From NCBI GenBank assembly GCA_934045905.1, contig OW203768.1, forward strand, positions 1,640,316 through 1,704,315: a stretch of DNA of 64,000 nucleotides, given 5' to 3'. Each line of letters begins with the position of its first letter. Positions within the stretch are counted from its first letter, which is position 1. This document shows, piece after piece, positions 27,601-40,800 of this stretch. The notes under the pieces are model-generated. The model saw only the letters and a list, made by a program, of their open reading frames with translations. It searched no databases and was not told the DNA's origin. The stretch is from Leuctra nigra. Taxonomy: Eukaryota > Arthropoda > Insecta > Plecoptera > Leuctridae. A program made the position numbers and the translations under genes.

Positions 27601-30600
27601 TAAAAGAGGATGAGAAAACAGTGAGAAAACTGTTAACAACCAATAGTAATCCAACAGGCTTACACACTATTCATAGTTTGCACGTGATGTCATCTCATTG
27701 TTGCCTGCCACCATCTTGATGGCACGCAGAATAGCTGTGATATTCTCTGTTTTTTGACGATATTTTATAGTTAATGGGTACCTGGGAAATCGTATAGGCT
27801 CCGGAGATATCTTTACATCACTCACATTACAAAAATACATCGATTTACCTCAAAAGTTATAAATATGACCCGTCAACGTGCCAACAAAAAGTCCGTCCTC
27901 AGGTGGAAAATTCAATAATTTTGCATTGCTGATATAAAAGAAAAGAAGATCGTGCTCGCTATGAATTCTCACTTATTTCAGGAATAGGACTTGAGGGGGT
28001 ATAATTTGGGTATGTCTATATAGAATCTTAGAGAGAGGCTGAACTGATTGTTCAGACACAACGTTCGTACAATCATTGTGTACATTACAGACATTTATTA
28101 AATGCAGAAAAGTCATTATCAATTAATTATTTGGGTTAATGGCTCATCTAAATATCAGCGTAAGCTCTCCTCTGCAACGAATCGTGCTCTGCAGTTCTGT
28201 TCCTCGGGATGAATCTGTGAGCTCGGGATGCGCTGCAGTTCTGTCTCTGTCTCTGAGATGGCGCTACTCGGGATGCGCAGTTCTGTCTCCGTCTCTGAGA
28301 TGGCGCTGCTCGGGATGCGCAGTTCTGTCTCCGTCTCTGAGATGGCGCTGCTCGGGATGCGCAGTTCTGTCTCCGTCTCTGAGATGGCGCTGCTCGGGAT
28401 GCGCAGTTCTGTCTCCGTCTCTGAGATGGCGCTGCTCGGGATGCGCAGTTCTGTCTTCGTCTCTGAGATGGCGCTGCTCGGGATGCGCAGTTCTGTCTCT
28501 GTCTCTGAGATGGCGCTGCTCGGGACGCGCAGTTCTGTCTCCGTCTCTGAGATGGCGCTGCTCGGGATGCGCAGTTCTGTCTCCGTCTCTGAGATGGCGC
28601 TGCTCGGGATGCGCAGTTCTGTCTCCGTCTCTGAGATGGCGCTGCTCGGGATGCGCTGCAGTTCTGTCTCCGTCTCTGAGATGGCGCTGCTCGGGATGCG
28701 CAGTTCTGTCTCCGTCTCTGAGATGGCGCTGCTCGGGATGCGCTGTAGTTCTGTCTCCGTCTCTGAGATGGCGCTGCTCGGGATGCGCTGCAGTTCTGTC
28801 TCTGTCTCTGAGATGGCGCTGCTCGGGATGCGCTGCAGTTCTGTCTCCGTCTCTGAGATGGCGCTGCTCGGGATGCGCAGTTCTGTCTCCGTCTCTGAGA
28901 TGGCGCTGCTCGGGATGCGCAGTTCTGTCTCCGTCTCTGAGATGGCGCTGCTCGGGATGCGCAGTTCTGTCTCCGTCTCTGAGATGGCGCTGCTCGGGAG
29001 GCGCAGTTCTGTCTCTGTCTCTGAGATAGCGCTGCTCGGGATGCGCAGTTCTGTCTCCGTCTCTGAGATGGCGCTGCTCGGGATGCGCAGTTCTGTCTCC
29101 GTCTCTGAGATGGCGCTGCTCGGGACGCGCAGTTCTGTCTCCGTCTCTGAGATGGCGCTGCTCGGGACGCGCAGTTCTGTCTCCGTCTCTGAGATGGCGC
29201 TGCTCGGGACGCGCAGTTCTGTCTCCGTCTCTGAGATGGCGCTGCTCGGGATGCGCAGTTCTGTCTCCGTCTCTGAGATGGCGCTGCTCGGGATGCGCAG
29301 TTCTGTCTTCGTCTCTGAGATGGCGCTGCTCGGGATGCGCAGTTCTGTCTCCGTCTCTGAGATGGCGCTGCTCGGGATGCGCAGTTCTGTCTCCGTCTCT
29401 GAGATGGCGCTGCTCGGGATGCGCAGTTCTGTCTCCGTCTCTGAGATGGCGCTGCTCGGGATGCGCAGTTCTGTCTCCGTCTCTGAGATGGCGCTGCTCG
29501 GGATGCGCAGTTCTGTCTCTGTCTCTGAGATGGCGCTGCTCGGGATGCTGGACACGCGCGCGCCGAGGGTCGCGTGTGTTTTATTGGCGACGACAGCACA
29601 GCTTCATCTTTCACCTCCGCGTGTCAGCAGAAAGCAGGAGACAGCGGGGCGAGATATGGAATTATATACATGAGGGGCGGCTGACCCCGTCGTCGTCACT
29701 TCTTGGGGAAATATATTGCCAAAAACTGCTGAACCATTCGGCACGAAGCTCCTGAGCAGACCTAAGAGATTTTAACCAACTTCTAAATACAATTATGTTC
29801 CTAACCTCCTAAGGTGAGAAATTGATACATTTTTCCTTCGTGTCGAGTTTTATACAAAATTTGTGTCCAAATTCGACGCAAAAAGCCTATTTTTGCCTTT
29901 TAATTCATCAAATTTTGGTACACATATTGATCATTTATGGTATTAATATTTCTAAAATGTGAAAAAAATACTAAGATATCTGCATTCATCACATTTTATC
30001 ACAGCTGTTCATTCAAGAAATAGATGTATCTTAAACTAATTTTCATATTGTAAAAAGCAAATCTGAATCGTTCAAAAATTACGACGATCTTCACCTAACC
30101 TATGGTTAGGTGGAAGAGCCACTGAGGTGGAACCTCGCCATATTGATTGTACTTTGTATGTATCGTTGTGCAATCAATAAAAGACAAAATAAATAAATAA
30201 ATAAATAGCTACAACATGAAATAAATGATCTAGAGATTTCTGAACGCACCTCGCTTGATCGATGTTGATCGATGTTGCGAGTGCCGCCACCTTCTCTTCT
30301 CCGCGCGCCGTCACGTTGACATCCTTCATCGTGTATTCCCGCTGCGCTCTGCCGCCTCACATTCCACTGATTGCGTTGAGTGACGTCACATCGACTGCCA
30401 ATCGTGTTTGGACAGAGAATTAGCCGCCGACGCGCGCACGAACTTTAAAATCACCTCTTGTCGAGTCGACGTCGAGGTCGCGTTGACACGGCCAATGAAA
30501 CAGACAGGTCGAAACAAGTTCAAATCCAACCTCAATCCGTCGCAGAAGAATATCAAGTGTATTTCACTGCAAGCGCTCGGACGTTTTAGCAGATTGAGAG

Positions 30601-33600
30601 AGAAAAAGTTGTTTCATAAGTGGGTGTAACTTTGAGAGGATGTTCACATGATCAGTCTGATTGTATATTAGTAGCACTTTTTCATTTTTGCTTCGTGCCT
30701 TGTTAATTAGGCGCCGGTTATTCAACAAAACCGCGCAAAATGATGACATTTCCGATACGATTGGAGACCAAACCCGCCAATTGATCTCAAATTATAATCA
30801 TGATTAGATCGAAGACAAACTTAGGGTTATCACTGGTAACTAGGCTGATGAATGATTATAATGATGAATAGGCAAGGATGGACGGTGGGAAGGAGTTGGC
30901 CTTGGTCTATTATCAGGGAACCTTCCCAATATTTGCCTCTCGAACGAGGAAAACCCCGGAAAACGGTTTAATTTAATATACGATATTCCATTTCATTTAT
31001 TTTTCATTTTCATTTTCATTTTATTTGAAATCGCCAACAGAATACAAGTATTCCACAAGTGGGATTTAAACATAACAAAAACAAATATTTTTAAACTATG
31101 ATTAAAGAAGTTACATAAGACACAATAAATATAAATATGAATAAACAAGACACATTAAAGAGTAAAAGGGTAAAAGTGGAGAGTTGTAAAACAGGAGATC
31201 TAAGTGATGACCGTTACTGATGCAGATTGTAGACATTTAGAATGTTGAGGAAGTCTGTTGAGGAAGCCAGAAGACTTGGGGCAGATTGAAATCCCCACAT
31301 CGAACAACGTTATCATTCCTCTTCATGGCGTTTTCTACCAGGGCAAGAGATTCTCTCAGAGCTTCGATGTCTCTTCTCGTGACAGATGATGGTAGCTTTT
31401 CAGGACACTGCGATGAGTACTCCACCTCCACGTTTGAATTGTTGACCGTTTTGACATCAATTAGCTTTATAAACTTCATACTGGGAATTTAAAAGCTCGG
31501 CTTTGTTAGCTTCGTGAAGCCAAGTTTCTAAGTGTGATTCAACACCAATGCCCGTAACTTGCTGCGTATATTTTGAAGCTACAAGATCTCTATGAATGTC
31601 CGGGTGGGCTCTAAAAATGTGGATTCGCACACTTTTAAACCATTTATTACAATGTGAGCATTGAGGTTTGCCAGTCATGTCTTCTTCTTCTGCCATCTGA
31701 GTTGATGAATCTATTGGGACGCGCAGCGCTCGAATACGCTATCTGGTGGTAGATTTTTGAACTTGACTTTGGTGGATCAGCATTCACTTCGGGCCGCCTA
31801 CACGGGCTAACTAAGTGCAACTAACGGAGATTATTTTCGTATTTCTTCCGGTTATTTGATGATTTGATTAGCTCGCACCTTTCATCCAACAAATGTTTGA
31901 CACAATATACTATTTATTTAGTTCAATTAGATTTAAATATAATACATGAGAGCGTTATTTCCATGTGTTTTACTGATCGTGTCTTCTAGTCTGCTGCCAT
32001 ACATTGCGAGTTTCAGTGAATTTCGCACCTATTTTGTATTTTGTTTAATGAGTATAAAAGTTTTGTACTATACAACTGGAGCTTATAACTAAATTTATGG
32101 GGTATACAAAGACGTATAAAAATGATACTAGACCGTACAAGAATATGCGATGGGGTGACAAGACGGCTCCTATTTGCCAACGGGACGGAATATTCAAAGA
32201 CATATTTTCTTACCACTTCGAGTGTTGACATTCTCAATTGCCGTCTATTGATTTAACTACAACCACAATTATTATTTAAGAAACCTTCAATATAAACCCA
32301 TTCATCAGAACTTAATTTATATTTTTGCTTTCATTACTGATCTTTTCCAGTGGAGAATTAAAAAGTCATGCAATGCAATGAAATGCATAAATATCTTTGA
32401 TATTCACTTAAATTAATAAATATTTAAAAATGTGTAGGTACTATGTTTGAATGAAAGAACACAAATGTTGCACAAATGTGTTCTATAATATATTGTTGCA
32501 CAAAGATCACAATATAAAGGATAATCACTCCGAGGATAAAGTAAATAACTATCTCCCTTGCCCGCGAAACGAGTCACAGGTCAGATGAAATCAAATAATT
32601 TAATAAATATCTATTCAAAGACAAATATACATTTTTGAACTACATACTGTAAGACGCAATAAACAATTAATCTATTAAAACTTAAAAGTGAATTCGATTT
32701 GAATAATTCAACTGACAGCCCTCAAAGATATTGTCACATATCAGGCTATAGTTTGTTGAAAATTGAAATAAAGAACTGGAGAAAAATTAACTAGGTGTGT
32801 CCATAATACAATAAAATAATTTTCATGATGTGTGGTTTTGTTATTACTTGTGGAAAATATAATTTAGGTACATACTTTGATTTCTAGTACAATTAAGGAA
32901 GAATGTGCCGTTGTTGTATATGGAAAGTCAGTCTGAGAGATCCGATAATAATTCAATTTTTTAAGTGATATGTCATCAATAACACCCGAAATATGTGTGC
33001 ATACTTAATAGTACATCATAATAACTATCAATTAGATGTAAAAGTTTTTGAATTCCGTCTAAAAATATGTAACTAAACGTCCCCGAATAACAGGTAAACC
33101 TGGCAGAATGGTAGCAGAATAGCACTGTGCAAACACGTGACCGAAACTGATCCACTAAACTCGGCCACTTCCTGTCATGTGCGTTTCCGTTGCGCTTCCC
33201 ACTTGTACGTTATGATTTGGCAATACGGTGTTATCGGTAACTTTATTCTTGTGACATCTAGTGATATGCGTCTTGACACGAATGAAGGACTTGTCACAAT
33301 ATGGGCATTCTTGAAACTCAGGTCCTCGCAAGGAAGACTGGTGATTACCATCGTCTGATATTTCAGTGCACGTCTCAAAGTGATCAAGAAAATTCACTTT
33401 TGAATCAGATGGAAACGAAGCAGTGCAGTTTGGACATATTATTGTATGACTAGTTTGAGATATTTGACCTTGAACTAGTGGAGATTCAGGAGGCTGATCT
33501 CGTTCATCCATCGATGAAGCGATCTATGTGCCTTGTTCAATAATCTTGTTTTCTCATAATCAAAAGTTTCATCTCACAGCATTTCATTTCAACTGATATC

Positions 33601-36600
33601 TTCTCATACAGTCATCACAATCTTAAAAATTATGGATGAAAAAACTCACCACAGACGGCAGAAGAGAATGATATGCATCAGACAAACGAAATTATTATAA
33701 ATCAAGAGTAACTGAATTAAAAGGTGGACCTGCACCTTTCTTCCACTATGTCAAGTCACGGCACTAGAACCTTTCTAAAAGATAATAATTTGATTTGATT
33801 TTAGTGGTGTTAACGTCGCACTGTTCTGCAGCGAGGCTAATGGCGACGGATGAATGATTATGATGATGATTGGGAGATGATGATGAAGAGTAGGTGAGGA
33901 TGGACGGTGGGAAGGAGGCGGATTTATTTACTTCTCGACTGATGAAATCTCCGAAAAACCTAAAGTCCAGAGCGTCTGGCTGAGCCAACTTGCAAATGAA
34001 AACTCAATTGTCTCGCCACTAACAGCTTGCTTCCCGCCATCTTGTTTCCCACCATGCAAGCAGCACTGAGGGTTGACAGTTGGTTTGATCGCTGCATCGG
34101 GGTAGCTATATAGTGTAGTGTAGTGGGCAGCGGATTGCATGTAGCTGGCTGCGCGCGCAGCATTGGGTTGAGGTGACGTAGTTCTCTAACACTCTATGCA
34201 CCTTGACTGAGGCTTTAGATCACTCAAATTAAATAATAGAGACGCATTAGCGTAGAAAAATAGAATAAGAGTTTGTTCTCTAATATCTTTAAATTGAGGT
34301 ATACCTAGCAAATTAAGTGTCGAAATCAAATCAGGAAGTAGAAAAGCAGTAGGGTAAATTAAAATTTTTTAGTAAACAATGGATTAGGAGTCAAAATTAT
34401 GGGCGCTAGCTCCTCGCAGCCAAAAGTGTTAAAATATAAAATATGTTTACGTAGGTAAGAGGACGCGCACGTTTCTTTACAGTGTTTCATTGAGTTCTGT
34501 TTTCATGATGCTTTTTTAAAAATCAGATATTAGTGGCCATTAGTAATCGTAACTTGCTCTTTGAGGTCATCATAACAGAGGTCGTAATACACTCTAGTGT
34601 GTGGCATTATTAAGTTTGAAATCGTCGCCAATATCTGATTTTTTTAAATTCTGTCTCCTCAACTCTGAAAATCCATGAGTGCAATGTAGAGATGTACCTC
34701 TAGGATGTAGGATGTATAGGATGTAGGATGTATAGGATTAGGATGTATAGGGTGTAGGATGTAGCAGAGTTGGGTAGTAACAGTTACTTTTTGGGTGACT
34801 TTTGGGGTAACTATAATTATTTTTCATCCACAGTACCTTTGTGAGTAACTAAGTTACAATTTTACAATAACTTGTAACTTAATATTTCTTACTTTTAAAG
34901 TTGATTTTAGGTGAAATATTAATTTGACAAATATAATTATTTGGTGGAATTTCACAGTCTTCAAACTCCCTATCTATCTCTTGAGAGAAATTCCAAACCC
35001 AAGTTATATTTTATTAATAACATTTCTATCAGACAATTTTGAAAAACTTTCAATTTTTTTGTAACTACTCAGTTACTTTTCAAATCAAGTAGCTTATCAT
35101 GTAAATTATAGTTCCTTTTGAGCTCAGGTAACTTAGAGAGTAGCTATTTGAAGTAACTTACCCACCTCTAGGATGTAGGATGTAGGATGCCTAGGATAGG
35201 ATGTAGGATGTCTAGGCTAGGATGTGTTGTGTTACGTGTGGCGTGCCACTAACCCCGCACGCGTGTGTCGTGTCCGTGTTGTGTTCGCAGCCTGCGACTG
35301 CCACCCCATCGGCGCCTCCGGCAAGACCTGCAACCAGACGTCCGGACAATGTCCCTGCAAGGACGGCGTGACAGGAGTGACGTGCAATCGGTGCGCTAAG
35401 GGCTATCAGCAGAGTCGCTCGCACATTGCACCCTGCATCAGTACGTCACGTTCCTCTCTCTCTCACTTAGCTACGTTCAAGCGACATCGCGGCGGGGACC
35501 AATCGGGGGGCGAGGTTCGCGCGGCGCCGTGCGACCTTGCCTTCTGATTGGTCGGCGCGCGCTCAGCTCAGCCGATCCTTACCCATGTTAGACATCTTCC
35601 ATAAACACCGGAAGAAACTTATTTCATTTAATCTTCACACACTGAACGAAAGCATCTTTACCAAATTATATAAAGTACATAAATGTACATTTTGTTCAGT
35701 AAGTTTACACACATTTTCTTAAGACTCCTAAGAATATGTCTGATTATTCAAAATTTACATGCGTGAAAATAGCTTTAAAAAAGTGAGTTGAAACCTCATA
35801 AAAATTAAACGAAAACGTGCTGCCTTGGCAACTTCTCCATCCCTTTTGAGTAAGTTTCGCCCTAGGTTTCACACAATAAAATCAAGACAAAACCTTACAC
35901 CCCTGAGTACCTTAGGAGTAAAATAACTCCTTTGTTCCTGAATTGTACTATAATTTTGGTAAATAAATAGTATTTTCCACTTCAAATTATTTGTTCAATC
36001 TATATACGTCTTCAAAGTTAAACTACGCAAATTAATGTAATGGTTCAAATAATGAATCCCATTTCTTTAGATATTGTAGTTTTCCTGGATTAGATTATAG
36101 ATGAGATTGATAGCAGAAACACACCCTATCTTGATGTTGCTTGAACTGTAGATTATCTTTAAATTTAGCGGTGGAAATATCTCAATCCATGCTTGAAGTG
36201 ACTCCAGTCATGGAGCCAAGAAGCGTCGAAAGTCTCCGAAAACTTCAGTCCCAGAATCACACTTAGACTTAGATCTATGACGTAGAATACCATTGCATTA
36301 TGAAGTTTTCACTGGATTAACCGCATGTCGGCATTGGGCTAGTACAGCATCTTGCTTGCCAGGGGACTGTGGATACCCGTGTTGCCCTGGGCTAGTACAG
36401 CATCTTGCTTGCCAGGGGACTGTGGTTACCCCCGAGAGCGGTCGCGTACAGGAGGCGGTGGACAGTGTGATAATGTGTGACCGCGTTGTGGGCTTGCAGA
36501 GATACCCAAGATCTCCGCCATCCAAGCGACGGCCGGTGTGGACGACGATGATGAGGAGGGTGGAGGTGGCGATGGAGGCGGCGGAAGAGGTCAGTACCTA

Positions 36601-37807
36601 GTTCATATCCGTTTATCATTCTCCGTCAAAAACATACACTTGTTATTGCAACAAAGTTGTAGAGCATGAATGAATATTTTTCTACATTTGGTGGCTGTTT
36701 GCTTGAACTGTAGATTATTTTAAAATTTAGCGGTGGTTAGCGGTAGCGGTGAATTTGGTGGCTGTTTGCTACCAAATGTATATTTAAAGCAGACAAATAA
36801 AGAAATTGAATTGAATAGGAACGCAAATGTTCAGTAAATGAGTGAAAAGCCAAAGTACTGCTTCTGTCAAATTACTTGGCTCTATATTGTCTCTTCACAA
36901 TTTTTATTTTGTAAATGTTCACACAAAAATCAGAAACAGTAAAAGAATTGACTCGTATTGAAATTATTTCTGCTCGATTTCAAACAAGTTATTGAAACTA
37001 GGTTCTTGATTTTGTCTGTATTACACATTTGCAGTAAGCAGAAGACGATAAATAACGAGCAATTCATGTATATTCATTTTAGATAATGTAATCACAAAAA
37101 TATCACTCTCAAAAAATATCTTGTGATTCAACAAACATGATCTCGTGATGAGAATTCTCTCGCACTAAATGCCACTGCATACAGAACCGATGAAAGTAGA
37201 TGGAGGTGCCATGACTGCTCCACGTGGATCAGCTTGCAATTACCCTGAGCGCTTCTCCATCACAGATGTCGCGTCGAGCTCCGGCTTAGGAATGTGCAAT
37301 TCATCAGGCTGTTCTTGGGGAGGATTTAACAGAGTTACGTTCGCGTTAAATAACCAGGAGACAAACGCTTCAAACAGATAGTTATTTACAGATTCATCGA
37401 GCTACTTTTGCCATGAACAAAGTAGATAAATGCTGTTTGGAATTCAAACGATCGTTCGTGAACATTATCAGCAAATAGACATCAAAATGAATCTAAATTG
37501 TACATTTTGTACATCGATCATCTTCAAATTGTTATTGCAACAAAGTTGCAGAGCACGAATGAATGTTTCTTTCTGATGGTTTATGAACAATCTCTGTTAC
37601 AATCTTAAAACAATGAGTTATGAACTCATGAACAATGAACAACTACTGCATCGTCAAGCTCAAGTGTATTTGCAAAGAGACAGTCACGAGGTCACAATCT
37701 TAAAACACTAGAGGGACCCGTCATGTAAAACCGATGGTAAAACATGACAAACGCGCACCAAGTGGATGGGCGCGACTGCGTTCCCTATCAGACAGACAGA
37801 CAGACAT

Positions 37808-37842
<35 letters not shown>

Positions 37843-40800
37843 TAACTGGGTAACTCTAAGTATAATTGGGCTAAGTAGGTGATGATTCCTCAGAAAAAAA
37901 TAGAACACAAAGACGATTTGGGGGCGGGGGGGGGGGGGGGACATTGTAGTACCTACCATTGAGATGTGTAACATCTAATAGAGGGGGGGGGTCTGTAAAA
38001 CTGCGCTTCTTCACGTTCTTTTATTACACTTGAACAAAGCTGGTTATAAACGCTGTGTATACTGAGCCACTATAGTTGCCGCGATAGCGCGTGGCTGAGT
38101 GTGCAGGCGAGTCTGTGACGTCACGCGGGATTATCAGCCGGCTCAGCGAGACAGAATTACAGCTCAATTATTTACTAGAAGAACATTAGCAGGGATTTCA
38201 GCGCGAACAGTAAATTACCTCCCCTTCCCTTGCCTTCAGCCCCCCCCCCCAACCCCTGTGCCCCCCGGCATGGTCAAGGAAACCATTAGGTACTTGTGCA
38301 AGGAGATTATTGAAAAGACACATCTTGTATAAAATATCTTTACCTATATTTAACTTGTAATAATGTATACCAGGCTTTTGGGGGTTTAAGAAAGTACCCC
38401 CCCCCCCCCCCCCCCCCACAATCATGCGAGTCTAGGGCACTGCCCCCGGGAAATGTTGTCATTATATCAGATTTGACAAAATTGTATGTGGTTTTGATAT
38501 ACAAATATGAAATCTTATCATTGGCGCACGTTTATTTATTTTATGCGCAATGCTCCAAGTATTATTTTTTATTTAAAATTAACGTGTTTCTTCAGTCCCA
38601 TGTTAATTAATAATTAATATCACTCCTTTTGAGTGCTGAATTTCCAGATTTACCACAAGACTTGGCTGTTGTGTTTAGGGTTTGTTTCTTCAAGTGACAT
38701 TGGCTCTTCACACGAGTGAACGCACCCACGCAAAGCTCTGTCATCGCTTTTCATAAGCACAATGAAGCTATCTACATTTTAATGTCGTTATTGGTTATCG
38801 TTAAAAAATTACCCCACAAAATCCCGTTTTCCAATAACACGCCTTGTACTAAGTAAATTTTACAAAGTTATTAAATTAATATGAAGCTTTAAAAATTGTT
38901 TGCCGTCGACGGGGGAAAAAGTTAAAATTGATTCCTTAAGTACTTACGACGTTGAAGTTAAGTTACAGACTACTAATTTCATAAAAATCTCGGATATTTC
39001 TTTCACGTGGCTGTGACAGGGTTGGGAGGGGGGGGGGGGGGGGGGTGTCAAACGCTACTGGAAAAACTTTCTTGGAAGCAATTACTCGGTGCTGCAGCTG
39101 CCCTCTCGCGGTATAATTACCTAATTAAAATACCGCTCGATTAAGAACTTGGTCGTTGGGGAAATGAATGTATAAATCCGATGTGATCAAGTATGCAGTG
39201 AGCACCTTGAATTTAATCAACCTCGGTCGAGACAGGAACCCGGGACAGTTGGGAGCAGAACATGTGACATGTCATATTAGAACAATAATCCAGTGGTATT
39301 CCAGTGGTACCACGTGACTAAACATATAAAACATTGGCCAAACTATTGCAAATAAGAGGAAGATAATGTATTTTCCTCATTCTATATGTGATTCTACAAC
39401 CCACTTGACCTTTTTCGCATCCAATATTTTGGTCCAAAATTTTTATTGACGAAATATTGCTGTTCATTAAAAAAAAATCGTAGAGACCGCCACTAAGTTT
39501 CTTTTTGTCAATAATCGTCTTGAACCAGTTTGGATCGTCCCGGATATTTTTTTGACTTTTAAAATGGGTTGATTTCGCTAAATATCGGTCCTAGCTGACA
39601 TCTACTTACAATATTTGCCCTGAAATTAAAATCTCATACCACCCCTTCCCACCCCCTGGAATCCCATTAACTAACATTGTTTATATTTGTATTATCCCAC
39701 AGATAACCACAAGTCCCAACAGGGCTTCAGTAGAAGTGTACAATGCATTGTTAAATAATTAACAATATGTTAGGGGTGTGCGAATAGTGATTTTTTACTT
39801 CGAATACGAATATCGAATAATTGACAAAAATATTTCGAATATCGAATAATTGGAACCTTAATTAAAAGACATAATATTAATTTAAAAAAAATTGGACACC
39901 AAACTCTTTTCAAATGACAGAATGAAAGATGGCCATGAAGTAATATGCAAGGATCATATTGTTGTCACTAATTATCACAAAAAATTACATTAACAGGAAC
40001 AAAAGGAGTATGAGGAAGGTCTATCTAGAGGAACAATAACCTAAAAATAATATTCCCTCGAAATCAAAATGGCGGCCATGACTATTTTCGGTTGGAGTTT
40101 TAGACTTTGCAGCAGTTGGCAGCATTGAAAAACACTCCCATTTGAGAAATGGCGGGATAGTTTTGAATTAAAAGACATGAACTATTCGAAAATTTTCGAA
40201 TATTCGAATTTTCGAAGTATTCGAAATTTCGAATACTTGATTTTCGAATACCAAATCGAATATTCGAACCAAATATTTTCGAAGTATTCGAAATTTTCGA
40301 ATATTCGCAGACCCCTACAATATGTTAATTAATATCGCTTGTCAACGCGCTACACCGAGCGTTTTCCTAGTACCTAATAGAAAACTATAAAGTAAATAAG
40401 TTCAATTTTAATAGTTTTTAAAGTTTCAGGATTAGGTACTGTAATTATTTTCACTTTTTCACTTTCCTTTTAGATGCATTTTTTTTAGTGAGTTAATTTG
40501 GAACGCTGAATTTATCACTTTTTGGGCAAACGGTGCTTGAAATAACATTCAAAATAGTAGCAATAGGAGGAAATAGTATTGAAAGTTAACGAATATGGGT
40601 TTTATCTAATATGAACCTACAGAAGGAATGCGGTGTAATATTTTAAGAAACCTACCTATTGTTTTCCAGATAATTATTCTATCGGAGTTATTGGATTAAA
40701 ATAAAATAAACATTAAAATAAAATTATAGATTTATATTTGATTATTTTGGGGTGGGCATAGGGTGGGCAGGAGATAATTTTCGCGCGCACCCCTAGCGCC

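Larger units (their letters stand above)
3670..35290 (+). other. Netrin intron, 31.6 kb, repeat-filled
   Basis: Bounded by the donor gtaggt at 3670 and the acceptor at 35290. Repeats are listed separately. Stretches where I see nothing beyond AT-rich or low-copy sequence: 3670-4835, 5036-5723, 5921-6911, 7316-8535, 9737-10367, 10868-11425, 11747-12339, 12651-13554, 14632-15083, 15992-17069, 17305-18188, 18296-18849, 19381-20293, 24155-24915, 25097-26029, 26131-27668, 27891-28230, 29551-30104, 30217-30840, 31697-33154, 33512-33804 and 33960-34692. No internal exon or hosted gene was recognised. Confidence 0.8.

Noticed and set aside
28139..29673. Four long open frames (296-488 codons) as protein-coding genes
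   Set aside because: All are readings of one 42-bp repeat; no splice context, no unique domain and both strands open equally. Kept as a finding, not as a gene.
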